64,000 nucleotides of DNA from Irpex lacteus (lineage: Eukaryota; Basidiomycota; Agaricomycetes; Polyporales; Irpicaceae): positions 930,001-994,000 of the forward strand of contig MQVO02000013.1 in assembly GCA_001986395.2 (NCBI GenBank), in the 5' to 3' direction. Position numbers and translations under genes: made by a program. Below the pieces are notes generated by a model that made no database searches, was not told the DNA's origin, and saw nothing but the letters and a program-made list of their open reading frames with translations. Position 1 is the first letter of the stretch. Every line of letters starts with the position of its first letter. Below, in pieces: positions 37,041 to 48,942 of this stretch.

Positions 37041-39711
37041 ATGCCCAACAAAGAGCCGTCATGGCTGGGGAATCTCGTCTACGACCTCGCTCTGCTGTTC
37101 TGGCAGACTATCATCAACATATTCTTCAGAGAGATTCGACCACGAGGATCTTATCACATTCCGAAAGATGGTCCCGTTATATTTGTCGCGGCGCCGCATC
37201 ATAACCAGGTAAGTACCAAACGCGTGAGCATGCGCCATCCTGACCATACTGCAATGGCAAACAGTTCCTGGATTTCCTCGTAGCAGTGCAGGTATACCGA
37301 GAGACAGGGAGGAGGATCAGTTTTCTTGTGGCGGCGAAGAGTATGAGCAGGGCGTTTGTCGGATTCTGTGCACGTCTGGTCAAGAGCAGTGAGTACTGCC
37401 CCATTGCCTTAACATACCAAGCGTTATTGATACAGTGTGACCCTCGTTTGCGTGCAGTACCCGTTGCACGCGCCGCAGACTACGCGTCGGCAGGCAAAGG
37501 GCTCGTGTCTATATCCGATGAAGACCCATGTCTTGTAATCGGCCACAACACCTCCTTCCTCACCGAATTCAAACCACGCATGCAGATTCTCCTCCCAAAA
37601 TACGTCGGCTCCACGTCCGCAGAAGTTACCGAAGTCATCTCTGATACTCAACTGAGGGTGAAGAAGGAGTTCGGAGGAGAGACAACAGGAAAGGGTACTG
37701 CCAGAATACGCGCGAAATTGGCAGAGTTGAAGGCGGAGGGGAAGGAGGGTATGGAGTTCAAGAAGTTGCCTCACGTCGACCAAACGGAAACGTTCAAGCA
37801 TGTGTACGAAGCTCTAAACGATGGAGAATGTATATGCATCTTCCCCGAAGGTGAGTAAGCATGTATCTACCTATCGAGTTTCACAAACTGGATAGCTCTA
37901 TGTCAGGTGGTAGCCACGACCGAAGCGACCTCCTCCCCTCAAAGCAGGCGTTTCCCTCATGGCCCTTGGCGCCATGGCCAACAACCCTGACGTCAAGGTG
38001 AAGATCGTCCCCGTCGGTCTCTACTACTTCCATCCGCACAAGTTCCGTTCACGCGCGGTTGTGGAATTCGGGCATGCGATGGATGTAGACGAGGAAATGG
38101 TTGAGCTATTCAAAAAAGGAGGGCCAGAGAAGAGGGAGGCAGTCAGCAAGCTGCTGAATCTGATCTATGACGCGTTGAAGACGGTGACGATCAGGGCACC
38201 GGATTACGAGACGCTGCAGGTGAGTGTCCGATCAGGTCAACCATGACTCTGAATTGAGCACATTGATCCAGGTCATACAAGTAGCAAGACGTCTCTATGT
38301 CACACCTGGACAACACTTGAGTCTTGGACAAGTCGTCGAGCTTAACAAGCGGTTCCTCACGGCGTACCAGCAATTTAAAGACGAGCCGCGCGTACAACAA
38401 CTGAAGGAGAAGGTTCTGAAGTACAACCGGCTTTGTAGGGACCTGGGCTTGCGAGATCACCAAGTGAGTGCTCACGAGAATACTGAATCTAAGCCTAAAC
38501 TAATTGTTGAGCAACTACGCAGGTTCCCGTTGCACGCAAGGGAAGCTGGAAGACGATCGGCCTGCTCTGCTCTCGACTATTGTTACTCACTGTGTGGAGC
38601 GTTTTCGCACTTCCTGGCGTTATTCTCAGCGGTCCTATATTCCTGACCGCATCTATCATGTCGAAGAAGAAGGCTAAAGGTGAGTAAATGCAAAATCGAC
38701 GGCAGCCTCGTCACTGACCACTTTTCGTACCACGCAGAGGCGCTTGCTGCTTCCGACGTGAAGATCGCCGGTCGCGACGTCCTTGCCACCTGGAAAGTCC
38801 TTATCTCCCTTGGACTTACACCATTGCTCTACATATTCTACTCCATTCTCGCCTGCCTTATCCTCATCCGCTCCAACGCCTCTCTATCTGTGATAATTTG
38901 GGCACCCATATACGTATTCTTCTCGCTCCCGTTCATCGGATACGCGGCTCTACGATTTGGCGAGGCGGGTATGGACGTGCTGAAGTCACTTAGACCTCTG
39001 GTGATTGCTCTGGTGCCGGGTCAACAGAAGATGTTGGATCAGTTGAAGAGGATGAGAGTTGAGCTGAGTAAGGAGTTGGCGGAGGTTAGCGAGGAGTTTG
39101 GGCCGAAGGTATTCGACGATTTCGACGAGGTAAGGTCGCATGCATGAAGGGCATTGTGTGTTGTTGGCCTGACATATTGTTTATAGACTCGAATACTCGT
39201 ACCGTCTACTAGTCTCCCGCCGCCGTACACAGAGAATAGCATCCGCAGACGAAAGACAGACGCACAGGGCAAAATACTCAACCACCCCATGGTCCGTACC
39301 TCTCTCGTTGTTTTCTCGCTGTTCAACTAATGTACCCCTCTCACCTTCGCAGACATGGCTGGATGAACAACTCTTCGGCTGGTCCCGTACCTCGTTTCTC
39401 GTGCCTGGAGCACATCCGACCCTTCGTCCTCTTCCACGCCCTCTTCAAGTCGACCGTCAGAACCCGGGACACCAGCAGACGAGCTCTCCGAAGACGAAGT
39501 AGGGGATTACGATAACCTGCTGGGCTACCTTGACGGGCAGAGCAAAGGGAGGGGAGGGAGGACGAGTAGTTATGCCGATCTACAGAGGTTAAAACAAGGA
39601 AGTGAGGCGAACGGTGGTGGGAGCGGGTTGGTTTTGAATCCAAACTTGGACGAGGAGGGGGTAGCGGTGAAGGACAGATCGAGGTCTGTATCGAGGGCAC
39701 GGAACCCTTGA
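37041..39711 (+). CDS. Glycerol-3-phosphate / dihydroxyacetone-phosphate acyltransferase (Sct1/Gpt2-like)
   Basis: Starts MPNKEPSWLGNLVYDLALLF with a first hydrophobic segment. PlsC-family motifs are present: block I APHHNQFLDFLVAV (HX4D), GRRISFLVAAKSM, then block III IFPEGGSHDRSDLLPLKAG, and KIVPVGLYYFHP. Two hydrophobic hairpins follow (LLLLTVWSVFALPGVILSGP, and LISLGLTPLLYIFYSILACL with SVIIWAPIYVFFSLPFIGY), as in yeast Gat1/Gat2. The enzyme performs the first acylation of glycerolipid synthesis on the ER. A Ser-rich tail ends DRSRSVSRARNP. Between DEQLFGWSRT and the tail (TPADELSEDEVGDYDNLLGY) the reading frame changes. Either an intron with weak borders (about 39392-39479) or a one-base indel is needed, so the exact C-terminus is uncertain. 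Confidence 0.85.
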
Positions 39712-39944
39712 TGAACAAGCGATACAGCTGCTCAGCTGAGTGATGCCACCCCCGGAGTACTGTTTGAAGATACACTGGCATATTTGTAGCCATTTCGCCC
39801 GGATTTACTTTTTATTTGGAATCAGTTACTGTAAATGCTCATGGTTCGACGTAGGGCTGGAGGTTAGGCTGTTACATGTACAACACGTTGTCCCAAATAA
39901 ACTACTAATAAAGATATCGTCTGAGTAGCGAATGTCCTCTAATC

Positions 39945-42900
39945 TTATCTCAACCGACATATCGCTCTCGCCTCAACATCACCCTCCTTCTCCACCTCCT
40001 CCTTCCCAAACATCTTCAAACCAAACACGAAGATCGGCTTCACACACTTTCGCCCCGCCTTTTCGACATCCGCCTGGCGCAACACAGCAGCTCTACGTTC
40101 AACCAATCTCTTAATCGTAGCATCGACACGCGTACTCTCCTCTTCATCGACAAACAAGACCCCTCGCTCGGCCCATCCACAACCCACACTCGCGCTTGCA
40201 CTCTCCGAGAGTCCGCACGCGAGGAGAAAAGCGTCGAACGAATTGACTCGGTTCGCCAAGGGTATAACATCACATGTTGGAACTCGCCATGACGGACGTG
40301 GCGAGTTTGTAGAGCGGAAGAGACATACGACGGCGGTCGAAAGAAACTGGGCGAGTGGTGTATGAGAGTATTTGAGTGTGCTCCGGGACGAGAGGGGTGG
40401 GGTGGGTATGGGTGAGGACGATGGAGGAGTCGGAAGTGTCAATTCGTGGGGTGCTTTCGCTGAGTCTCTGCGAGGTGATCCTGAGGCCGAGCTTCGATAT
40501 AATTCTTCTGCGCTCGAAGTGGTGATCGATTCGGCCTTGATGAGAATATCCTGTTCAGCGGGCTGGGCATCGTTTGTCCCAGTCACAGCGAGAGGCAATT
40601 GCGCAATCACAGAATCCCTCGCAAGTGCGACGACTCTGCCTGTTGTAAGTTGATTCGAATGACTGGCACGCGAACCCGCAAATACGTTCGTCATCGACCC
40701 GAACGCCCTCAACTTGGCACCTACACCGGGGACATCCATAATTCTCTCTGCTCCAACCTCGCATACGTTCTCACCTCGCATACCACCCTTACTCTTATCA
40801 TCGCCCCTCTTAATCCTCTTCACCGTCCTCTCCTCCCCCTTCCCAGGCAACCCATCAACAACCCTCAACCGTCCAATCCACTCCTCCTCCCTCTTTCTTC
40901 TCTTCGGACTCGCATTGACGCACGGGCTCACCGGTTTTCCCCAAAGCTGCTTGCACCAGTCCTCCTCGGGTTTACCTGGTCTGTCCTTCCCCACTGACTC
41001 GCGTGCTATGAGTTGGAGGGAGGCGTAGGAGATGCAATTTGAGGCAGTGGTGGTCGAGGTTGAGGTGGAAGGGTGTGAGGAGGAGAAAAAACACGGGCGT
41101 GAGGAGCGCGGGTAGAACTTTGTTATACGTGGAAAACGGAGTTCATAAAACTGGTGAGAGGTGTTGATTATCGTCAGTACACTGGGAACATTCCAGTGGA
41201 GATGGGAGGACTTACCGTGCATACAGGTGATTTTGTGAACCCCGCACCAAACAGCTCTGCAAGTAGAGGTGCCTTCAACAGTACCAACGGCCTCTTGAGA
41301 TGTTGGGGCATGTCGAGCGTGTGAGGCATCTCCGGTAGCGGCTAAAGAGTAACAGTGCGTTCACATTGACACGCTCACGGTTAGAGAGTGAATGCAAATG
41401 TAAATGAAGGAGAGGCGTACACGCTTCTTATTAGAATCGCAGGCAATAGGATCAGAACTTCTGATCAAGAAGTTCAGCTCTTCGAGTTGCTCCCTGTTGA
41501 GACCGTACGAGGATGTGAATATCCCTTTGAAGTGTGGTTTCGCTTCCGGCTGAGTATGATTATGACAGTCAGTAGTTCATTCCTCGATCGTGACCGCTCG
41601 CGCGAGAGAGGATGACTTACGTTTGTTAGCAGATCTTCCGGGTTTGCGAGTGCACCGAAGTAGAAGGTGGTATACACCGACGAGGAAACTGAGGCAACAC
41701 ATTGATGAATAAGCAAGATGGGCAGCGCACATCGCGGTAGGGGAAAGGAAAGCTTACCTCGAAGCTCAGCAGCCCTGTCCTTATCCCACCTAGCCCCGAG
41801 CAACGCAAGGTCCACCGTGTCCCCTAGCACAAGGTAAGCACGATCTCACCCCGTAAGATCCATTAATATTGGTCCAGTTTGTTATACACTTACAGTACCC
41901 AGGGATATAGTCCGCCTTGAGCTACACAGCACATGAACCATCAACGCTCGCACCAAAGAAAAGAAAACTAAGACTTACCTTGACCCACCGACTCAACCCC
42001 CAGGGCGCACCATACACCCCCTCCTCAGCCTTAACAACAGCACCCTCCTCATGCCTACTCAGCAGCCCCGCAAACACCCTCTCCAGCTTCTCCACCCCAC
42101 CCGCCCCTGCACGCACATCGACGCTCGTCCGCTCCGCCAACATTGCATACCCATCCTTCAACCTCGGCGTGAGAAGTTCCTCGAGGATAGACCGACGCTG
42201 GGCGTACGTGTGTTGGAGGAGGGAGCGGGAGTCGAGGAGGAGGATGTCGAAGAAGATGAGGGCGAGGTGGTGGGTTGTTGATGGTGCTGTGGTGGAGAGG
42301 AGGGAGGCTTGGGATGCGCTGTCAATTTTTATCAGGCTTCTCATACGTTGTAGGGAGATACAAGGTGAGACATACTCTTCGTGTTCATCATCGTCAACAT
42401 CCGACTCGGAGTCGGTGTTTGGGGCTGGGTTGGCACGGGGTTTTGGTGGAGGGCGGTGTCGGACGCCTTTGGCCGTGGACGCTATGAGGGAGCGTATCCG
42501 CCAAAATTCTGAATTATACGCATATAGTCGGTCGGTTGTCAAAATCATCAAACGATGAGTACGCGGAATAGGGCTGACCGTCGACTTTGTTGAGAGCCTC
42601 TGAGAACGCCACCATCTCAGCCTCCAAAATGACGTTCCTCCTGATCCTCGGCGTATACCTACTACCCTCGTTGTTCTCGTTGTTCTCGTCGTTCTCGTCG
42701 TTCTCGGGTAGCCCAAGCACCTGTCGAATAATACTACATCACACCCCCATCAGTGACCATCCTACACTCGCTTCCACTTACACAATAAAAAGGAACCATC
42801 GTACGCACTGATGCACGCCAAACCGATCCATCGTCGAGTCCCTCCTGCTCTTACTAAATATCGTGATCCGCGACTTCCCCCGCTCGTCGACTTCGACGTG

Positions 42901-44032
42901 TATCTGGGCGCGCTCGCCGTCGTATTTGGTCTCTACCCAGAGCTTGGTGGATCCGCGGAGGTGTTTGATGGTGTCTGCGCAGCCGCGGGCTTTTAGGCAT
43001 TTGGGTATCTGCGTACGTGGAATGGTCCCGTGTAATGAATATGCGTGGCATAGATGAGTATATAGGGGACACGCTTACCTGTACGGGTACACCGACCTGC
43101 GGCGTAACATCCCAGCCACCACTCCCGCTCTCACACTCAAACGCCCTCGCAGCATCGTCAAGACTCGCCCTCACACGATACATCCTCAACATCCTCCCAC
43201 TCCCATCCCACGCCTTCATAACGTCCTCCTTACTCAACATACTCACCGAGCGCGCGTTATATTGCAGCAGAGACGTTGTGTAGTGCGTTTCGGAGATGGG
43301 GTAGAGGATCGGGCGGAGGTCTTTGAGAATTATTTGGGTGAGATAGCCCGAGGAGGAGAGAGAGAGGGAGGTGTAGAGGAGAGTGAGGATGGTGCGTGGG
43401 GTTCGTTTTGTGTTGGTGTTGGATGTTGAGTGACGGATGGTTGAGGAGGAGAATGCGCAGGTGCTTGCTAGTTCTGTGAGGAGGGCGTCGACTTCGTGAA
43501 TGCTCAGACTGTCCTCACTAGTCTGTATCGTATATTTCAGCATCATATGCGGGCATAGAACACGAAGGTCATACCATAGACATGACCTTGAAAGCTTTCA
43601 CCACCTTCTCCCCAAAACACGTCGCATCCTGCTGAGCTTGAAGCACTCTATCCCACTCACACGTAGTCCCTTTTACGCCAGGACTAAATATATCACGCAA
43701 ATAATCAGATAACTTCTTCTCTTGTATACCGTATTTACGCTGGACGTCTTCCTCGGGGAAGAACAGTCTGAAGAACACCGCGGTGGTATCGGGTGGTAAA
43801 GGGGAGAAACGGCTGCGAAGTTCTGCGATCCAGTTGTTCAGCGTGCGCAGGGCGACGTCTTTGTATTTTGAGCGGGCTGTCTGGTTGGATTTTCTGGGTG
43901 ATATTCTGGCAATTTCGTCGAGGAGAGACACAAAGCTGTCGGTCCATGCACCGTGAGTTGAATAAATCGTGGCGCAGAGGAGAGAAGGACGTACAAGGAG
44001 AAGGGAATCGCGGTGTCGGGTCCGTCCTGCAT
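39945..44032 (-). CDS. ATP-dependent DNA ligase, LIG4-like
   Basis: I place the start at 44032: MQDGPDTAIPFS splices to FFVSLLDEIARISPRK, matching the PF-(x)n-L-LExI opening of DNA ligase IV. The N-terminal DNA-binding part includes FFRLFFPEEDVQRKYGIQEK. The adenylation motif I is WVETKYDGERAQIHVEVDER, with the lysine that is AMP-modified. RIRRNVILEAEMVAF, LALIFFDILLLD, then EGAVVKAEEGVYG and RWVKLKADYIPGY (motifs III to V) follow in order. The C-terminal region is long, basic and low in recognisable domains. CLFRSTNSPRPSWRV with GWAERGVLFVDEEES may be a degenerate BRCT. It seals DNA nicks, in the LIG4 case during non-homologous end joining. Assignment to LIG4 itself rather than a related fungal ligase is inference. 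Confidence 0.8.
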
Positions 44033-44287
44033 ATTTTGATGCGCCTTGTAATATTCATAAGTTAAAATACACGCTTCTCGTCGTTGGACGCGTCGAGCGC
44101 ACTACTGTACACGGTGAGCGGGAGGAGAAACGCGACCTCGAGCTTGAGCCTGAATTTTGTCCCTATGCTACGGGCCAGCCGGACCGACCCGTGTCATGGC
44201 CTTCGATGTTGCGCCACCGTCCTGGGCCTTGCACCCGCATCCACCTCGCCTCCTCCTTCTCATTGCCTCTTTCATCGCCTGGCCATC
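44033..44287. promoter_or_regulatory. Divergent promoter region, DNA ligase / ETR1
   Basis: 255 bp between the two start codons. No TATA box stands out. Both genes must share this short control region. Confidence 0.45.
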
Positions 44288-45739
44288 ATGTTCACCTCCC
44301 GCCTACTAACATCACGTGCATTTTCAACGTCGGCTGTGTCCCTGGCCAACCGCGCCATTGTCTTCCCCAAACCCGGAAACCCCGCCGACGTTCTCCAAGC
44401 ACACACCTACCCCAATCTCCCGCCGCCCCCGCCTTCCTCCATCAACGTCAAATACATCCTCTCGCCCATCAACCCAGCGGATATCAATGTCGTAGAGGGC
44501 AAATACCCAGCCAAGCCTATCCAAGTAAACGACCTTGCGGGTTTGAAGTTCAACGATAGTGGTGTCTTTGTGGGAGGTAATGAAGGTTTGGCGGTGGTAA
44601 CACAGGTCGGCGAAGGTGTCAAGGGACTCAGGAAGGGTGACAGAGTGGTTATGAATACGCCGCAGAGTGGGACTTGGAGGAGTGCGAGCATGTTAAGGAT
44701 GGAGGATGTCACCAAAGTACCGGACGAGGCGAGCGACGGGTTCGCTGCAACAATGACCGTAAGTTGACAGTCTGCTGTATGTATCAAGGCGATGTGCATG
44801 ACTTTTACTTGGTTGTGTTTTAGGTGAACTTTGCTACAGCATATAACATGCTGAATAACTTTGTCGACTTGAAGGAAGGGGACTGGGTGATTCAAAACGG
44901 TACGCGCACTTCATGTCCTCTCACGGCTTGCCCACAGCGCTGAACACGAGACCCACTTCACAGGTGCCAATAGTGCGGTTTGTTCTACATCGCCTCCGTC
45001 TCCTCACAAATAATAACGCACTATCGCAGGTCGGACAAGCGGTTATCCAAATAGCAGCACGTAGGGGCATCAAAACCCTCAATCTCGTCAGGGAGAGGTC
45101 AGTCCTCACACCGCCCGCACTGCCTCAACAAGCCACGGCTAACAGCACGCGAACAGAGACGACATAGACCAACTCAAAGCCCACCTCACATCCCTCGGAG
45201 CAACCCAAACCATAACCTACGACGCCCTCGCCTCCGACCCCAAATCCCTCCGCTCCCAACTCACCCAATGGACTTCGGGACGCCCCATCCGTCTCTTCCT
45301 CAACTGCGTCAGCGGCCCCACGACGAGCGCTGCCCTACGTCTCCTGGGCGACGACGCACACCTAGTCTCATACGGCGCGATGTCGAAGGAACCGCTGAGT
45401 CTGCCTACGGGGCTGTTCATATTTAAGAACTTGACGTGTCATGGGTTTTGGCAGTCGAGGTGGTATGAGCGGGCGACTGTGGAGGAGAGGGAGAAGTTGG
45501 TTGGGAGGCTTGTTGCTTTGAAGGTGAGTATTTCGTGGGTTAGTTGATGTGCGAGGTGCTTATGAGGTTCGCACTTTGCGGGGCGGTAGTTGAAGGAGGC
45601 TGAACATGAGGTGTTGACGATAAAGGGAGAGGATAGCGATGAGGCTGCTACGGAGAAGGTGAGGGGTGTTATGCAGGAGTTGGCGAAGGGACAGTATGGG
45701 AAGAAGGTTCTGTTGAAGATCGAAGAGCCAGCGGATTGA
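44288..45739 (+). CDS. ETR1: Mitochondrial trans-2-enoyl-(ACP/CoA) reductase, MDR family
   Basis: Starts MFTSRLLTSRAFSTSAVSLA, a mitochondrial presequence. The zinc-free MDR fold is visible. SPINPADINVVEGKYP contains the family YP motif of Etr1/MECR. GNEGLAVVTQVGEGVKGLRK and GDRVVMNTPQSGTWRS follow. The nucleotide-binding GANSAVGQAVIQIAARRGIK is assembled across two introns. Next come IRLFLNCVSGPTTSAALRLL, then FKNLTCHGFW. The end is GKKVLLKIEEPAD (stop 45737-45739). It reduces enoyl thioesters with NADPH in mitochondrial fatty-acid synthesis, the route to lipoic acid. The Asn/Ser-containing GANSAVG and the absence of zinc cysteines separate it from alcohol dehydrogenases. Confidence 0.92.
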
Positions 45740-46216
45740 GTGCTAGGTAGAAGACGTTGGCACTACCAGTACGCATGCTTGTCAGAAGCGAGACGACTCG
45801 TATCTCGAATTGAAGTCTGGAGAGTGGCGGAAGGTGTATGTCCCGAGCTATTTGAGCAGTTTCGGACACTGGCTGTCGGTATGGATTTGATTTGGTGTGG
45901 CAGGGAAGATTGTGGAGGCCTGTCAGGACGCGTAGTACTACATACCGCGTTCTGGGTACGTAGAGAATATGAGTACATACAGGATCACGCGGCCGCGGTA
46001 TAAGTTGCCAGACATGATGCATGAGGCCCTGCGCTCCGACGGCTACTCTCTTTGGGCCGGGGGACTATAAGTAAGCTTTACGATCAATTGGTACGAATGC
46101 GTTTGATGACCGGGCGTCCAAATCATCTTGCCGGGGATCACTCGCACTCAATTGAGGACCAAGTATGACAGCCGTATACATGCTCTCTTCCACTACTATC
46201 ATCGAAATAGGTCGAC
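45740..46216. other. Intergenic region
   Basis: 477 bp between two plus-strand genes. No gene or repeat recognised. Confidence 0.5.
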
Positions 46217-48245
46217 ATGGACGATGTTGCGCGCGACCCAGAGATTGGCCCAGAACTGGTTGCCTTTCTCTCGCAGAAAGTCAAGGAGGCGAGAGAAGCC
46301 ATGAGGACTGCTCTTGATGTACGTTCTGCGTTTCAAACTTGATTACTTGGTTGAGGTGGCGAATTCTACTAACATGTAGGAAAACGAGACCCTTCGCGAA
46401 GAGAATAAGAAACTTAAGGAGGAAAGAACTGAGCTGTACATCAAGCCGGAAGCCATGGAAGGCTGGGCGAGTATTACTTGTCAGATAGGGCAATGCACGG
46501 TGCGTTCTATTCAGTCGTGATTTCTGTGAGAATGTCTACTCAAGGAGGGCAAAAAAATAACCAGTCTAAAGATGAGGTTGAACGTCTCAAGGTGGAACTG
46601 GCAGAAATGATGGAGAGGTCCCAAGCCGTAGAAGAGGATCTCAAAACGACCGTAAGTATACTCCGAAACCGCCTCACGTCTGAGTAATGCCTGCATCATG
46701 CTTGATCAAGACTTCAAGACTTGCTGCTACTGAAGAAGCTCTGCAAGAAAGCGTGAGTTTGTTTGTACATTCCAATATGTGGTTGACATTAGTAGGTCAC
46801 GCTGATTGAGATAACATATCATCGTTTAGGTCAACAGCCTGACAGCAACTGAGAAAAAATACGAGGAGCTCCGCGCACGCTCTAAGGAGAAGGAGAAAGT
46901 AAGTCGCGTTTCCCTCCATTGTTACACGTCCACAATTCCCCGACCTACGCGCATCACTCTTTGCAGATCCTTAAGAGTGTGCGAACGCACCTTTCCCAGT
47001 TCCAAGCAGAGGTCGACAGTGAGGTATGAAGTTTTCATAGCTCGGATAGACATTCTCTCATAGCGAGGAAGAGTGATTCATCTAGCTCGTCCGAGTCGGA
47101 AAATGGTCGAGAAAATGCAAAAGAGGAAGAAGAATCCGAACAAGAGAGTGAAAGCTACGAGTCGAAGGAAGATGAACCAACCATGGCCTCCGTTGAACAG
47201 TCATCGGTACATGAAAATGGTCGAGAATGTGCAAATGAGGAAGAAGAATCTGAAAGCGAACAAGAGAGTGAAAGCTCCGAGTCGGATGAAGATGAAGAAG
47301 GACCAACCGTGGCTTCGGTTGATCAGTCATCGGTACGGTCTATTGCTTCTGGTGCTATTTGACGATATCTAAGCATTATGGGTATGGTTAGAGATCTTCC
47401 GATTTTACGGAACAACCATGCATACCGTTGGGTACTGATCCTTTGGTTGTATTCAGGGTGCGTTTGCGAGTCCATGTCCATTTGTATTATCTAAATTCAT
47501 CACGTTTCGACTTACCAGAAAGCGCAACATCTCATGTAAGTAAATCCTATTCTCATTACGGAAGTTCAACTCAAATCATCAAAGGTGTGAAGGTGGTGCA
47601 CTGTACCGCCCTGGACCATGCATCGTCGACGCACAGAGCGGTTCTGCCATTCTTTACAGCTGTGATGCCTTATATACGCGTGAGGAGCATGAGGGCGAAG
47701 CGACGTGGGTACCTTCCAACGTACTAAGCCGATTCATCGGCGGAACAAGAGAAATGTTCTATAGGAAGGAGAAAAGAATATACTATGCTGGGACCTTCAA
47801 GGCTTCTTTGACAAGTTGTGACTTGGATAGGGTTCAGTATCGCGCTCTAGATACGGCCGTATGTCTCCCTATCAAACTTTCATTCTCGCTATTCATCGTG
47901 TTAATACCGCCCGCAGCTCCGAGAACGCTTGGTAGTCTTAGCTTCCCCCAGAAAGTTTACCGAGGAAGAGAGGTCGATCGTAGCTAACAAATACTGGAAT
48001 GGAGAAAAAGCGATAAAATGTCTCGAATGGCAGCGAATCGGCTTCAATACGAATATGTTCACTTTACTTCTCAATCAAGTTCACGACGCTGAGGTTCAAC
48101 AACAGGCCGACGGTAAAAGGAAGTCGACCCAACGACATGATGGGCCCGCGACCAAGAAATTCAAAAATAACGAGGTGCGCTCTGCTCAGTGTTACTTAAC
48201 AGAAGTATGATCTAACGATAGTATCTTCTTCAGCCTGAGGAGTGA
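46217..48245 (+). CDS. Coiled-coil protein with acidic repeats and a DUF6697-like C-terminal domain
   Basis: Starts MDDVARDPEIGPELVAFLSQ. A coiled coil runs over several short exons (ENETLREENKKLKEERTELY, KDEVERLKVELAEMMERSQA, LTATEKKYEELRARSKEKEK). An acidic Glu/Ser region follows, made of two tandem copies of an ENGRExAxEEEES block. The C-terminal globular part includes ALYRPGPCIVDAQSGSAILY, ATWVPSNVLSRFIGGTREMF, YRKEKRIYYAGTFKA and a basic tail, and ends KKFKNNEPEE. The tryptophan-proline and YYAGTF features recall DUF6697, a domain found mainly in Agaricomycetes, but I cannot verify this. Function unknown. Some internal exon borders (47333-47590) are uncertain. A decayed partial copy lies downstream. 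Confidence 0.65.
47098..47333 (+). repeat. In-frame tandem duplication (about 118 bp x 2) in the acidic region
   Basis: The block encoding ENGRENAKEEEESEQESESY ... VEQSS is repeated as ENGRECANEEEESESEQESE ... VDQSS. The DNA is highly similar and a few codons were gained in the second copy. It lengthens the acidic linker without breaking the frame. Confidence 0.75.
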
Positions 48246-48475
48246 CAGCGCATGCGGTGTCGTCAGTGAGCAACGACTACATAGTGCGCATGATGACCCA
48301 CGCGCTATGTCCACAAATTTAGTACCACTTAATGTATCGGCGAGGCCGACCGTTTACTTCATACAGAGCGAATATAATATCATGAGCGTAGTCCAAAGCT
48401 TATTAGCCAATCAACTGGAGGAGTCAAGGACCAGTCGGTGCACGGTTTCTCATGGTATATTTTGATCTTACGGAT

Positions 48476-48695
48476 ACATCGCTGGCGACCCAGAGATTGG
48501 CCCTGACGCCATCGTTCTGCTGACACGGAAAGTGAAGACAACGAGGGAAGCATTGGATGTACTTATCGTTGAAGGATCTTCGTAAGGAGATAGCGCGACT
48601 GAGGAAAGGGAGCCAGTTAGATCATCGTCGAGCGAAGAGTCCGTAGAAGACGTGATCGCAAATACTACCTGTCGAACTGGACAGTGCAAGGTATG
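48476..48695 (+). pseudogene. Decayed partial copy of the DUF6697-like gene's 5' part
   Basis: Reads GDPEIGPDAIVLLTRKVKTT then REALD, where the intact gene has RDPEIGPELVAFLSQKVKEA then REAMRTALD. After the position of the first intron it resumes as KEIARLRKGSQ and ends TTCRTGQCK, matching the parental ITCQIGQCT. The intron is shortened to a few bases and the frame contains stops, so this is a truncated, inactive duplicate. Confidence 0.75.
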
Positions 48696-48942
48696 TCCGG
48701 TGTATCAGTGCAGTCAACAAGCCGTCGAATTCAAGTCTCAGCATCGAATGCAGTCTAGTGATGGAGCAGGCGTAGCTGTATTGAATGTAGGACTTCCGCT
48801 AATACTGTCGCCGCATTCATGTCCTAGTTGAACCAATAGTCGTTGCCTAATGACCCAAGTCGAAACGTAGATATATTGACATAAAAGCCCTGCGCACAGC
48901 ACGAAGCCACGTAATAATGTAGATACTCGTAAGACGAGAAGA

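Noticed and set aside
47428..47727. Open plus-strand frame HCTALDHASSTHRAVL in the DUF6697-like gene
   Set aside because: The overlapping frame with IVDAQSGSAILY and ATWVPSNVLSRFIGG continues into the conserved downstream exon and can be spliced in frame.
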